Positions 43,003 through 53,340 are shown, numbered from the stretch's first letter. The stretch is DNA of 64,000 bases from Peteryoungia algae (GCF_030369675.1 NZ_CP128477.1:1240001-1304000); one strand, 5' to 3'. Numbers and translations: made by a program. The notes: a model not told the origin generated them from the sequence alone.

Positions 43003-44436
43003 TCACTGGCGAAAGATCTTGCCGGGATTGAATATATTGTCAGGATCGAGGCTCGCCTTGATGGCGCGCATCGCCGGCAGTGCCGAGCCGAGTTCCTGCT
43101 CCAGATAGCCGATCTTGCCCTGCCCGATCCCATGCTCGCCCGTGCAGGTTCCGTCCAGCGCAAGTGCTCGGCCATTCAGCCGCTCCAGGAAGGCTTCCGC
43201 CTTTTCCACATCCGCTGCATCCTTGTCGTTGAAGAGCAGAAGAACGTGAAAATTGCCGTCACCCGCATGCCCGACGATCGGCGCGAGAAACCCCTGTTCG
43301 CGAATGTCGGCCTGCGTTGCGGCAACGCATTCGGCGAGCCTGGAGATCGGCACGCAGACATCGGTCGAGAGTGCTGCAAGCTCCGGCGCCAGCGCCCGGC
43401 TTGCCCAATAGGCATTGTGGCGGGCCTTCCACAACTGGCTCCGCTCTTCCGCATTCGCCGTGTAGGCGAATTCATCACCGCCGAAATCGGCCGCGATCTC
43501 TCTGAACTGCGCGGCCTGCAGGGCGACCGTCTCCTCGGTCCCGTGAAACTCGACGAAGAGCGTCGGGCGTTCGGCATAGGAGAGCTTCGAATAGGCGTTG
43601 CAGGCGCGGATCTGCATCTCGTCGAGCAACTCGATTCGCGCAACCGGAATGCCCAACTGGATGGTCATGATCACCGCGTTGCAGGCGTCTTCAAGCGTGG
43701 GGAAGGCGCAGACGCCGCCACTGATCTTGGCCGGAATGCCCTGCAGACGCAGCGTGATAGAGGTGATAATGCCGAGCGTGCCCTCCGAACCGACAAAGAG
43801 ACGCGTCAGGTCGTAGCCGGCCGAGGATTTGCGGGCCCGCCGGGCCGTGCGGATCTCTTCACCGTTGGCGGTGACGACGGTGAGCGCCAGGACATTGTCC
43901 TTCATCGTGCCGTAGCGCACGGCATTGGTGCCGGAAGCACGCGTCGCCGTCATGCCGCCGATCGAGGCATTGGCACCGGGATCGATGGGGAAGAAAAGGC
44001 CGGTGTCACGCAGATAGGTGTTGAGGTCCTCGCGGGTTACGCCCGGCTCGACCGTGCAGTCGAGATCCTCGGCATTGACCGAGAGGATCCTGTTCATCCG
44101 GGTAAAGTCCACGGAAATCCCGCCACTGGGGGCGTTGACCTGCCCCTCCAGCGACGAACCGGTGCCGAAAGGAATGATCGGCACACGGTGGGCAGCGCAA
44201 ACACGCACGATCTCCTGCACTTCGGCCGCAGCCTCGACGAACACCACACCGTCGGGACGCTGCGACGGCAGATAGGTGGTCGTGTGGCTGTGCTGCTCCC
44301 GAAAGCTCTCGCCGATCTGGAAACGTTCGCCGAAACGCTGTTTCAGCATGGGCAAGACCAGCGCGATGCCGTCTTCGTTGCGCTTGCCGTCGATTACATC
44401 CTTGCGGGCCATCCGCGACCTCTCGAATTCAGCCAT
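43003..44436 (-). CDS. FAD-linked oxidase, D-lactate dehydrogenase (cytochrome)-like
   Basis: 477 residues, VAO/GlcD family flavoenzyme that oxidises a 2-hydroxyacid such as D-lactate or glycolate. The FAD domain has IIPFGTGSSLEGQVNAPSGGISVDFTRMN and FPIDPGANASIGGMTATRASGTNAVRYGTMKDNV; the C-terminal domain has GHAGDGNFH (metal-binding His) and DGTCTGEHGIGQGKI. Substrate is inferred. An in-frame ATG at 44412 is an alternative start. No lactate permease is adjacent. Confidence 0.9.
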   Translation of the reverse strand: MAEFERSRMARKDVIDGKRNEDGIALVLPMLKQRFGERFQIGESFREQHSHTTTYLPSQRPDGVVFVEAAAEVQEIVRVCAAHRVPIIPFGTGSSLEGQVNAPSGGISVDFTRMNRILSVNAEDLDCTVEPGVTREDLNTYLRDTGLFFPIDPGANASIGGMTATRASGTNAVRYGTMKDNVLALTVVTANGEEIRTARRARKSSAGYDLTRLFVGSEGTLGIITSITLRLQGIPAKISGGVCAFPTLEDACNAVIMTIQLGIPVARIELLDEMQIRACNAYSKLSYAERPTLFVEFHGTEETVALQAAQFREIAADFGGDEFAYTANAEERSQLWKARHNAYWASRALAPELAALSTDVCVPISRLAECVAATQADIREQGFLAPIVGHAGDGNFHVLLLFNDKDAADVEKAEAFLERLNGRALALDGTCTGEHGIGQGKIGYLEQELGSALPAMRAIKASLDPDNIFNPGKIFRQ

Positions 44437-44532
44437 GGGGCGCAGCGGCGACGTGCCGGTGCGCCCCTGCTATGGGATAGGCCTTGAGATTTGTCCAGAC
44501 GGCCGAAGCGCACAGCCGAGCGCCCTAGCCGG

Positions 44533-47500
44533 TCACTCCGCTGCAATTCGCGGAGGAGCACCGGCATCATTGGCGATCTTGAGCGTGGCATCCTCCAGCT
44601 CCGTCTTCAGGCGCGCCTCTTCCTGGGCATGTGGCTTGGAGAAGCCTGCGAGCAACAGGTAGGCAACGGGGGTGATGTAGAGCGTGACCAGCGTCGCGAA
44701 GCCGAGACCGCCGACAATCACCCAGCCGAGCGCAATACGCGCTTCGGCACCTGCACCTTGCGCCAGCACCAGCGGCACCCCGCCGAGCACAGTCGCGATC
44801 ATCGTCATCATGACCGGACGCAATCTGATCGTGCAGGCCGTCTCGATCGCCTCCCGCACGGAGAGCCCCCGGTCACGGAGCTGGTTGGCGAATTCAACAA
44901 TGAGAATGCCGTTCTTCGCCATCACGCCGACGAGCAGCACGAGACCGATCTGGCTGTAGACGTTGAGCGTCGACCCCGTCACGATCAGCGCGAACACGGC
45001 ACAGGCCAGACCGAGTGGCACCGTCGCCATGATGATCAGCGAGGAGATCACACTTTCGAACTGCGCGGAGAGCACCAGGAAGATGATCGCGATGGCGAAG
45101 CCGAAGGTGAGCGCCATGCCATAGCTGTTCTCTTCCAGCGTCGCAGCCTCCGCAAGCGGAATGAGCCTTGCACCAGGCGGCAGGAGCGGCTGAACGATCT
45201 GCGTCACCATCTCGACGGCATCTCCAAGAGCGACACCATCCCCAAGCCCGGCCGAGAAGGAAACCGAGGCAAGCTGTTGCTCGCGGTTCAGGGTTGGCGA
45301 GACGGCCTTCTCTTCCAGCGATGCAATGGTCGACATCGGCACCACACGGCCATCTGATGTCGTGAGGAAGATGTTCTCCAGATCCGTCGGATCGTTGATC
45401 GGCTGGGTGCTCGACACCAGTCGAACCGGGATCGAGTTACCGTCAACGAAGACGTCCGTGACCGACCGCCCTTCGAGCAGGGCTTGCAACGAGGTGCCGA
45501 TGGCGCCGATATCGATGCCGAGATCGGATGCGCGTTCCCGGTCGATCGTCACCGAGATCTGCGCCTGGGTCGGCTCGTTTTCGAGACGCGGTGTCTGGAA
45601 CTCGGGGCGGACACTCAGTTCCTCGACGATCTTGATCGCCGCGGCCGTGAGCGTCTCATGGTTCGAGCCGACCACCGCCATCTGCAGTCCACTGCCAGCG
45701 CCACGAATACGCAGACTGTTGGTCTGGAACACGTTGCCGCGAAGCGCCGGCACCTTGGCGGCCGCCGCATTCACGTCCTGAACGATCTCGTTCTGGTTGC
45801 GCGCACGCTCCGACCACGGCGCGAGCGTCATCACCATGAAGGCGCTGTTCGACGAGCCCTGACCGGAAATCGAGAAGATGTTCTGGATCTCGCCACTGTC
45901 TCTCAGTGGCTGCAGGTTTTCCTCGACCCTTTGCAACTGGTCGCGGGTATAGGCGAGGCTCGACCCTTGCGGTGTCGAAAGCCGCATCAGAACCAGCGAG
46001 CGGTCCTCGCGGGGTGTGATCTCGCTCTGGATCCCCGTAAAGGCAACATAGGCCGCCCCCGAAAACACCAGGGCGAAGATGCAGACCAGCAGAGGATTAC
46101 CGAGCCCGGCCCGCAGTGTCCGTGCATAGAAGCCGGCGAAGCGCTTGCCGAATGCACTCAGCAAGCCGCGGTCGTCCTTGGTTTCGCGTGACAGCATGCG
46201 CGATGCCATCATCGGGCACAGCGTCAGGGCAGTGGCCGAAGAAAGCAGCACCGCGAAGGCGAGCACGAAACCGAATTCGCGGAACAGGCCGCCGAGCTGG
46301 CCCGGCAGGAATGACAGGGGCACAAAGACCGCAGCGAGCGTCGCCGTGGTCGCAATGACGGCAAAGAACACTTCCTGCGTCCCGAGCACCGCCGCGGCGC
46401 GCGGCCCCATCCCCTCCGCCCGACGACGGACGATATTTTCGAGCACGACAATTGCGTCGTCCACCACGAGACCCGTGGCGAGAACGATGGCAAGCAGGGT
46501 CAGGATGTTGAGCGAAAAGCCGACGAGATAGATCGCCGCCAGCGTCCCGATCAAGGCGACCGGCATGGTGAGCGCCGGGATCAGGGTCGCTCTCCAGTCG
46601 CGCAGGAAGAGGAAGAGGACCACGAGCACGATGACGGCCGAGAGCCCGAGCGCGATCTCGACCTCATGCAAAGCCCCCTGAATGAAGACCGCGTCGTCGC
46701 TGGTGACGATGACACGCGTCCCCTCAGGCAGGGCGCTCGCCATGGCATCCACGGCGCCATGAACGCCTGCCGAAATGTTCAAGGTGTTGGACTGCGCCTG
46801 GCGGATGATGCCGAGGCCGACGCCCTGGACGCCATTGGAACGCAGCGAGGTCGAGCCTTCGTCAGGCCCGAGTGTCACCGTTGCCACATCGCGCAGCCGG
46901 ACGCGATCGCCGATCAGGACGTTCTCGAAATCCTCGACCGTGGTCAGATTGGCGGTCGCCCGCACGACGATGTCTTGTGTCTGCGATTCAAGCGAGCCAG
47001 CCGGCACGTCGAGCGAAGAGTCCTGCAGCGCCGTTGCAAGGCTGGCGATGCTGAGCCCCCGGCTGGCGAGCGCCGCCTGATTGACGTCGATCCGGAAGAC
47101 CTTTTCCTGATCGCCATAGACCTGGACGTCGGCGACGCCTTCGACTGCTGCCAGCCGGTCGGAGATCTCGTTGTCGACCAGAAGCGTCAGATCTTCCATG
47201 GAGAGCGTGGTGGAGGTCACGGCAAGCCGCATGATCGGCTGCGAGTCCGCATCCGCCTTCACGATGCGTGGTTCATCCGTATCGTCGGGCAACTGGTTAC
47301 GCACCCGGCCCAGCGCATCGCGCACATCGTTTGCAGCGACGGCCAGGTCGACACTATCGCTGAATTCGAGCGTCGTCCGGCTGTCCCCGAACTGGGAGCG
47401 CGAGGACATCGACTTCAGACCACTCACCCGGGCGACGGCGCCCTCGATGATGCGCGTCACCTCCTGATCCATGGTTTCGGCCGAAGCGCCGTCATAATCA

Positions 47501-47682
47501 GTGCTGACCGTGATCACCGGCTGGTCGACATCGGGCAATTCGCGAATTTCGATGCCGGCCAGGGCCGCGAGACCCGCCACGACGAGCAGGGTGTTAAGAA
47601 CCGCCGCGAGCACCGGCCGGCGGACGAAGAGCGCGGTGAAGCTGCGCCCGGACTGTTCGGAAGCGTTCTCTGTCGAACTCAT
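44533..47682 (-). CDS. RND efflux pump inner-membrane permease (HAE-1 type)
   Basis: 1049 residues, 12-helix proton/drug antiporter. The N terminus FVRRPVLAAVLNTLLVVAGLAAL, two large periplasmic porter loops, and the proton-relay aspartates in ATGLVVDDAIVVLENI (helix 4) are present. It takes substrates from the periplasm and outer leaflet to an outer-membrane channel, which is not encoded here. The start overlaps the adaptor stop (ATGA). Substrates unknown. Confidence 0.93.
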   Translation of the reverse strand: MSSTENASEQSGRSFTALFVRRPVLAAVLNTLLVVAGLAALAGIEIRELPDVDQPVITVSTDYDGASAETMDQEVTRIIEGAVARVSGLKSMSSRSQFGDSRTTLEFSDSVDLAVAANDVRDALGRVRNQLPDDTDEPRIVKADADSQPIMRLAVTSTTLSMEDLTLLVDNEISDRLAAVEGVADVQVYGDQEKVFRIDVNQAALASRGLSIASLATALQDSSLDVPAGSLESQTQDIVVRATANLTTVEDFENVLIGDRVRLRDVATVTLGPDEGSTSLRSNGVQGVGLGIIRQAQSNTLNISAGVHGAVDAMASALPEGTRVIVTSDDAVFIQGALHEVEIALGLSAVIVLVVLFLFLRDWRATLIPALTMPVALIGTLAAIYLVGFSLNILTLLAIVLATGLVVDDAIVVLENIVRRRAEGMGPRAAAVLGTQEVFFAVIATTATLAAVFVPLSFLPGQLGGLFREFGFVLAFAVLLSSATALTLCPMMASRMLSRETKDDRGLLSAFGKRFAGFYARTLRAGLGNPLLVCIFALVFSGAAYVAFTGIQSEITPREDRSLVLMRLSTPQGSSLAYTRDQLQRVEENLQPLRDSGEIQNIFSISGQGSSNSAFMVMTLAPWSERARNQNEIVQDVNAAAAKVPALRGNVFQTNSLRIRGAGSGLQMAVVGSNHETLTAAAIKIVEELSVRPEFQTPRLENEPTQAQISVTIDRERASDLGIDIGAIGTSLQALLEGRSVTDVFVDGNSIPVRLVSSTQPINDPTDLENIFLTTSDGRVVPMSTIASLEEKAVSPTLNREQQLASVSFSAGLGDGVALGDAVEMVTQIVQPLLPPGARLIPLAEAATLEENSYGMALTFGFAIAIIFLVLSAQFESVISSLIIMATVPLGLACAVFALIVTGSTLNVYSQIGLVLLVGVMAKNGILIVEFANQLRDRGLSVREAIETACTIRLRPVMMTMIATVLGGVPLVLAQGAGAEARIALGWVIVGGLGFATLVTLYITPVAYLLLAGFSKPHAQEEARLKTELEDATLKIANDAGAPPRIAAE

Positions 47683-48911
47683 CGTACGGCAACCTCCCCG
47701 GAACCGGCCTTGGCTTGTCCAACAATCTCGATCGCCCCACCCTCACGCACACGCTGCAGGCCTTCGACCGCCACGACATCCCCTTCCTTCAACGACGCCT
47801 CGACCAGGATCTGGTCCGAATTGCGCTGAACGATCGTCACACGCGTCTTCACGGACTTGTTATCGACAATCTGCCAGACGAAGGATCCCTCGCCGTCCCA
47901 CTGGACCGCGAGCGGATTGACCGCCGCATATCGATCACCGGGGAAACGCATCGATACGGCAAACGACATGCCGGCGCGCAGGACATCGTCCGGATTGTCG
48001 ATCTTCGCACGAATTCGGATCGTGCGACTTGCCTGATCCACACGGCTGTCGACGGCCTCGACGACGCCGTTGAAGGCCTGTCCCGGGCGCGAGACGGACC
48101 TTGCCTCGACCGGCATGCCCGGTCGGACAGCTGCCACGAAACGCTCGGGAGCCCAGAAATCGACCAGAAGCTGGCTGCGATTGTCGAGGGAAACGATGGC
48201 GGTCGTGTTCGTTACATTGTCGCCGACATTGACGCCGACGATCCCGATCACGCCGTCGATCGGTGCCACGATGTCGCGGCGCTTCAGGTTGAGTTCGGCC
48301 GTGGTGAGCTGCAGCTGTGCCTGCTCCTCAGCAATCTGTGCATCCAGGACATCGAGTCGCGAGAAGCTCTGCAGGTTCCGGTAGGATTCGGCTTTTTCCT
48401 TGGCGCTGCGCAGCGCCACGGCCGACTGATCGCGCAAGATAACCTGTTCTTCCCGATCCAGCCGGGCGATCACGTCGCCCTTCGTCACCTTCTGGCCGGA
48501 CGAGACCAGGATTTCCGCAAGGGTCCCGGAGGCCTGCGGCATAACGGTCACGGCCTCGATGGCCTCTCCGTCGCCGATCGCGCTCAACCGGTCGTTCACC
48601 ACGCCCATGGTCACCGGCTGCGTGGCCACAAGAATGGCCTGGTTGCCACCGCCACGACGGTTGCCCTGAGCCTGACCGCCGCCTTGCCCTTGTCCTTGCC
48701 CTTGTCCTGCACCTTGTCCCTGGCCGCCGGACTGCGCCTGCCGCCTGCCCTGTCCTTCACCCTCAGGCCCGCTGGACAACAGCGCGACCGCCGATGCCGG
48801 CACGCCCATGGAAACGAGCGTTCGCCCTGCTCCGGGTGAAAAATAGACCAGGGCACAGAGACCCGCGAAGAGAACGGCAAGACTGATGGCGAGTTGCTTC
48901 CAAATCGGCAT
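47679..48911 (-). CDS. RND efflux periplasmic adaptor (membrane fusion protein)
   Basis: About 410 residues. An N-terminal membrane helix (LAISLAVLFAGLCALVYFSPGAG) precedes a ~45-residue Gln/Gly-rich low-complexity stretch (GQGQGAGQGQGQGQGGG), then the HlyD/MFP barrel-sandwich domain (VMPQASGTLAEILVSSGQKVTKGDVIARL), alpha hairpin and beta-barrel. The partner permease follows with a 4-base overlap. The ATG at 48911 is preferred over one at 48923. Confidence 0.92.
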   Translation of the reverse strand: MPIWKQLAISLAVLFAGLCALVYFSPGAGRTLVSMGVPASAVALLSSGPEGEGQGRRQAQSGGQGQGAGQGQGQGQGGGQAQGNRRGGGNQAILVATQPVTMGVVNDRLSAIGDGEAIEAVTVMPQASGTLAEILVSSGQKVTKGDVIARLDREEQVILRDQSAVALRSAKEKAESYRNLQSFSRLDVLDAQIAEEQAQLQLTTAELNLKRRDIVAPIDGVIGIVGVNVGDNVTNTTAIVSLDNRSQLLVDFWAPERFVAAVRPGMPVEARSVSRPGQAFNGVVEAVDSRVDQASRTIRIRAKIDNPDDVLRAGMSFAVSMRFPGDRYAAVNPLAVQWDGEGSFVWQIVDNKSVKTRVTIVQRNSDQILVEASLKEGDVVAVEGLQRVREGGAIEIVGQAKAGSGEVAVR

Positions 48912-49187
48912 GCAAGGCTCCAAAATGTAAAAACGGAATGTCAGCCGCTAAGTATCGGGTGCAAACGGTCGGTGGCAATGGCACAACGTCAAGCTTACTG
49001 ATTTGTAATCTCGCGTCTTTTCACGCCACCGTGAACACGGCTCGGTTCACACCACAGATATGCGCCTCTTCCACAATATCATGGGCGGCGTCCGGAGACG
49101 TTTGAAATCCGTGAGTTAGCAGGCGCGAGGAATAAAACCAGAACGCCGTCACTGGCCTTTCCGACCCGAATCACTACATTGGGCCGC

Positions 49188-51674
49188 ATGAGTAACGGTT
49201 TCGACGACATTCCATTCTTCGATGAAGAACCCGCGCCGCGCAAGCCGGCCGCATCTCTGACCCCTGCTGCAGGAGCCGGCGCGCCCTCCGGTGGTGGCCT
49301 CGGCATTGCGGCCCGCGCCATGGCCGCCCGGAACCAGGCCCGCGCGCCCGACTATCTCTCCGGCCTCAACCCCGAACAGCGCGAGGCAGTCGAAACCGTC
49401 GATGGCCCCGTATTGGTACTGGCCGGTGCGGGTACGGGCAAGACCCGCGTGCTGACCACCCGTATCGCCCATATTCTCGCGACCAATCACGCCTATCCCA
49501 GCCAGATTCTCGCGGTGACCTTCACCAACAAGGCCGCGCGCGAGATGAAGGAGCGCGTCGGTCATCTCGTCGGCGGTGCAGTCGAGGGCATGCCGTGGAT
49601 GGGCACCTTCCACTCCATCGGCGTGAAGCTGCTGCGGCGCCATGCCGAACTGGTTGGCCTCTCCTCCGCCTTCACCATTCTCGATACCGACGACGTCGTG
49701 CGCCTCATCAAGCAGATCATCCAGGCCGAAGGGCTGGATGACAAGCGCTGGCCGGCCAAGCAGTTCGCCCAGATGATCGACGGCTGGAAGAACAAGGGTC
49801 TCGATCCGGCGCAGATCCCGGAGGGCGATGCCCGCGCCTTCGCCAACGGCAAGGGGCGCGAACTCTATGCCGCCTATCAGGCCCGCCTCAAGACGCTCAA
49901 TGCCTGTGATTTCGGCGACCTGCTGCTGCATCCGATCCGCATGTTCAAAGCCAATCCGGATGTGCTGAAGGAATACCATCAGCGCTTCAAATATGTCCTC
50001 GTCGACGAATACCAGGACACCAACACCGCCCAGTACATGTGGCTGCGTCTGCTTGCCCAGCGTCCGCCGGGCGTGCCGCAGAATGTCTGCTGCGTCGGCG
50101 ACGACGATCAGTCCATCTATGGCTGGCGCGGCGCGGAGGTGGACAACATCCTGCGCTTCGAGAAGGACTTCCCCGGCGCCAAGGTCATCAAGCTTGAGCG
50201 CAACTACCGATCGACGGAACACATCCTCGGTGCGGCCGGCTTCCTGATCGCCCACAATGAGGGCCGCCTCGGCAAGACGCTGTTTACCGACCGTGTGGAT
50301 CCCAACGACGACAAGGTCGTGGTTCACGCCGCCTGGGATTCGGAAGAGGAAGCCCGGGCCGTCGGCGAGGAGATCGAACAGCTCCAGCGCAATCAGCACC
50401 CGCTGAACAACATGGCAATCCTGGTACGCGCCTCCTTCCAGATGCGCGAATTCGAAGACCGCTTCGTCACGCTCGGCCTCAACTACCGCGTCATCGGCGG
50501 CCCACGCTTCTACGAGCGCCTCGAAATCCGCGATGCCATGGCTTACTTTCGTCTGGTCTGCCAGCCGGCCGACGATCTCGCTTTCGAGCGCATTGTCAAC
50601 ACGCCCAAGCGTGGCCTCGGCGACACGACGATCCGCAATCTGCACGACTATGCCCGTGCCCGGGACATCCCGATGCTGGCGGCAGCGACCGACATCATCG
50701 AAACGGATGAGTTGAAGCCCAAAGCCCGCAAGGCGCTCTTCGACGTCGTGACCGATTTCCGCCGCTGGCAGTCACTGCTCGAAACCACGCCACATACCGA
50801 GCTCGCAGAGCAGATCCTAGACGAAAGCGGCTACACGGCGATGTGGCAGAACGACAAGTCTGCCGAAGCGCCGGGACGACTGGAAAACCTGAAGGAACTC
50901 ATCCGCTCGATGGAGACCTTCGAGAGCCTGCGCGGTTTCCTCGAGCACGTGTCGCTGGTCATGGACGCCGAGACCAACGAGAACCTCGACGCCGTCTCGA
51001 TCATGACGCTGCATTCGGCCAAGGGTCTGGAATTCGAGACCGTCTTCCTGCCGGGCTGGGAGGAAGGCCTGTTTCCCCATCAGCGCGCGCTGGACGAGGG
51101 CGGCCGCTCGGGCCTCGAAGAGGAGCGCCGGCTTGCCTATGTCGGCATCACGCGAGCCAAGCGCCGTTGCCACATCTGGTTCGTCTCCAACCGCCGCATC
51201 CATGGGCTGTGGCAATCAACCCTGCCGTCACGCTTCCTTGAAGAATTGCCGCCTGCGCATGTGGAAGTGGCCGAGTCAGAAACTTCCTATGGCGGCTATG
51301 GCCGAAATCCTTATGGCCAGTCCCGCTTCGACAAGCAGGAGCCCTTCCAGAACAGCTATTCGACGCCCGGCTGGAAACGCGCCCAGGCCAACAAGACCGA
51401 TGCCACGCGTGACAACTGGGGCAGCCGCTCCGGCCATGCCGTCGAGCGCATCGGTTACGGTGAGAGCGGCCCGAGGGCGAAGACCATCGACGGCGAACTC
51501 GTCGCCAAGTCGTCAGCGACCGAACCCTCGCGTTTTTCAGTCGGCGACCGCGTCTTCCACATCAAGTTCGGCAATGGCAACATCGCGTCGATCGACGGCA
51601 ACAAGCTGACGATCGATTTCGACCGGGCCGGCCAGAAACGGGTTCTGGACGGGTTTGTCGAGCGAGTAGCTTGA
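49188..51674 (+). CDS. UvrD/PcrA-type ATP-dependent DNA helicase
   Basis: 828 residues, SF1A 3'-5' helicase for nucleotide excision and mismatch repair. LNPEQREAVETVDGPVLVLAGAGTGKTRVLTTRIAHIL (Q motif, Walker A), YVLVDEYQDTNTAQYMW (Walker B), GDDDQSIYGWRGAEVDNIL and MTLHSAKGLEFETVFLPGWEEG are all present. The C-terminal ~50 residues form the Tudor-like RNA polymerase-binding domain (FSVGDRVFHIKFGNGNIASIDG). A ~45-residue Ala/Pro-rich N-terminal extension is typical of rhizobia. The ATG at 49188 is preferred over a TTG at 49179. Confidence 0.94.
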   Translation: MSNGFDDIPFFDEEPAPRKPAASLTPAAGAGAPSGGGLGIAARAMAARNQARAPDYLSGLNPEQREAVETVDGPVLVLAGAGTGKTRVLTTRIAHILATNHAYPSQILAVTFTNKAAREMKERVGHLVGGAVEGMPWMGTFHSIGVKLLRRHAELVGLSSAFTILDTDDVVRLIKQIIQAEGLDDKRWPAKQFAQMIDGWKNKGLDPAQIPEGDARAFANGKGRELYAAYQARLKTLNACDFGDLLLHPIRMFKANPDVLKEYHQRFKYVLVDEYQDTNTAQYMWLRLLAQRPPGVPQNVCCVGDDDQSIYGWRGAEVDNILRFEKDFPGAKVIKLERNYRSTEHILGAAGFLIAHNEGRLGKTLFTDRVDPNDDKVVVHAAWDSEEEARAVGEEIEQLQRNQHPLNNMAILVRASFQMREFEDRFVTLGLNYRVIGGPRFYERLEIRDAMAYFRLVCQPADDLAFERIVNTPKRGLGDTTIRNLHDYARARDIPMLAAATDIIETDELKPKARKALFDVVTDFRRWQSLLETTPHTELAEQILDESGYTAMWQNDKSAEAPGRLENLKELIRSMETFESLRGFLEHVSLVMDAETNENLDAVSIMTLHSAKGLEFETVFLPGWEEGLFPHQRALDEGGRSGLEEERRLAYVGITRAKRRCHIWFVSNRRIHGLWQSTLPSRFLEELPPAHVEVAESETSYGGYGRNPYGQSRFDKQEPFQNSYSTPGWKRAQANKTDATRDNWGSRSGHAVERIGYGESGPRAKTIDGELVAKSSATEPSRFSVGDRVFHIKFGNGNIASIDGNKLTIDFDRAGQKRVLDGFVERVA

Positions 51675-51752
51675 CATAAAGCCTCACTCGACCAGCCCGG
51701 GATCTAATGGTAAAGCCGCCGCAATGATCGAAAAGACCAAGGGACAAACACT

Positions 51753-52715
51753 GTGTCCGGAATGCTGAATAGAACTGTTGCGCGAGTTCTTTACTACACC
51801 CAAAATACCGTACGAGACGCAATTCCACGCCGCTATTTCATCGCAAAACGTTCTGGCGTCCTGAACGCGCTTGAAAAAGCCGATTTTGCAGAAATTTCGT
51901 CGCGCCTTGGTTACTACAACAAGCTGAGCGGACCATTTTCTGCGTCATCTGGTAGTCATGCGATAGAAGAAACACGTCGAGACAGAAGTCGATACTATTT
52001 TGACTTCATGGAAGCTGCTCGATACTTCGATGGAGATTTGCGGGTCAGGACGATGTTCGGTGACATTACGCATGTTCCGGACCTTCCCACCATTGTCAAA
52101 AGCAGGCCTATCGGAGATACAAACCATAATTCCGTGCTGATGAAACTGGACAAGTTCCGGCATTTCCAAGGCGTGAACGATCCGCGTCCATTTGCGGAAA
52201 AACAGTCCAGGATTGTATGGCGAGGATCACCGAACAATAGGCTTCGGCACGCACTCCTCGAGAAGTTCTACAACCACCCTTCATTCGATGTGGGTTCAAC
52301 GGGAGGCAGCGCTCCTACCGACTGGCAAAAGCCCTTCCTGTCCATTAGCGACCAACTGCGCTACCGCTACATCGTTTCAATCGAAGGAAATGACGTAGCA
52401 ACCAATCTGAAGTGGATCATGTCAAGCAATTCACTGTGCTTCTCTCCACGACCGAAGTACGAGACATGGTACATGGAGGGGCGCCTGGAAGCAGGTCGAC
52501 ATTATGTCGAGATCCGGGATGACATGGCGGACATTGAGGAGAAGTTTCATTATTACGAAACCCATCCTGAAGAAGCGAAGAAAATCATCGACGAAGCGCA
52601 GACTTATTTCAAATCATTCCTGGATGAAAAAACAGAACTCGCTCTCTCCATATTGGTACTTGAAAAATACCTGAGTCTTAGCGGGCAATTGCAAGCGCAC
52701 AGCATTTCCAAGTAA
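51753..52715 (+). CDS. Glycosyltransferase family 90 (CAP10-like) protein
   Basis: 320 residues. ADFAEISSRLGYYNKL, KSRPIGDTNHNSVLMKLDKFRHF, IVWRGSPNNRLRHALLEKFYNH, SISDQLRYRYIVSIEGNDVATNLKWIMSSNSLCFSPRP and ETWYMEGRLEAGRHYVEI match GT90, which transfers sugars to LPS core, capsule or protein. No membrane helix is evident. Codon use is visibly more AT-rich than in its neighbours, which suggests acquisition. GTG start at 51753 with AGGGA upstream; ATG 51762 is possible. No other polysaccharide gene is adjacent. Confidence 0.82.
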   Translation: MSGMLNRTVARVLYYTQNTVRDAIPRRYFIAKRSGVLNALEKADFAEISSRLGYYNKLSGPFSASSGSHAIEETRRDRSRYYFDFMEAARYFDGDLRVRTMFGDITHVPDLPTIVKSRPIGDTNHNSVLMKLDKFRHFQGVNDPRPFAEKQSRIVWRGSPNNRLRHALLEKFYNHPSFDVGSTGGSAPTDWQKPFLSISDQLRYRYIVSIEGNDVATNLKWIMSSNSLCFSPRPKYETWYMEGRLEAGRHYVEIRDDMADIEEKFHYYETHPEEAKKIIDEAQTYFKSFLDEKTELALSILVLEKYLSLSGQLQAHSISK

Positions 52716-52740
52716 CCGCAGCACCGGCCTCAGGCCACGC

Positions 52741-53340
52741 TCACGCGGCGCCAGTGACCTCTTCCGCCGCAAACGCCATCTGCCAGTGGCGTCGGCAGAG
52801 CGACGTGTAGGTCTCGTTGCCGCCGATCAGGACCTGTGCGCCGTCCCGCTGCGCCGTGCCATCCTCACCCATGCGCACGACCATGGTCGCCTTGCGACCG
52901 CAATGGCAAATCGATCGAGCCTCGGTCAGCTCGTCTGCAATTGCCAGCAGGACCTTGGAACCCGGAAAAAGCTCACCGCGAAAATCCGTCCTCAGGCCAT
53001 AGGCCATGACGGGAATATCGAGCACGTCGACAATCCGTGAAAGCTGCCAGACCTGCTCGGAGGTCAGGAACTGTGCCTCGTCGACGAAGACGCAGGAGAG
53101 CGGCGATTTCTGATGATCTGCCTTGATGGCAGTGAAAAGGTCGTCCTGCGGGCCGAAAGCATCCGCTTCCGCCTTGAGACCGATCCGCGAGCCGATCCAG
53201 CCCTTGCCGACACGGTTGTCGAAGGCGCTGATCAACGTGGCAACCCGCATGCCGCGTTCCTGGTAGTTATAGGCCGCCTGCAGGAGGAGCGTCGATTTGC
53301 CAGCATTCATGGTGGCATAGATGAAATGAAGTTTGGCCAA
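52741..53340 (-). CDS. tdk: Thymidine kinase
   Basis: About 199 residues, type II (TK1-like) thymidine kinase for dT salvage. Walker A YATMNAGKSTLLLQAAYNYQERGM, Walker B CVFVDEAQFLT, the lasso region, and zinc cysteines in ICHCGRKATMVVR and SLCRRHW are present. A TTG at 53340 starts the homology (LAKLHFIYATMNAGKS); the open frame continues upstream without typical features. This organism can both make (thyA) and salvage thymidylate. Confidence 0.93.
   Translation of the reverse strand: MAKLHFIYATMNAGKSTLLLQAAYNYQERGMRVATLISAFDNRVGKGWIGSRIGLKAEADAFGPQDDLFTAIKADHQKSPLSCVFVDEAQFLTSEQVWQLSRIVDVLDIPVMAYGLRTDFRGELFPGSKVLLAIADELTEARSICHCGRKATMVVRMGEDGTAQRDGAQVLIGGNETYTSLCRRHWQMAFAAEEVTGAA

Noticed and set aside
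49149..50645. 498-codon minus-strand open frame
   Set aside because: Antisense shadow of the UvrD/PcrA helicase gene, whose motifs are complete on the plus strand.
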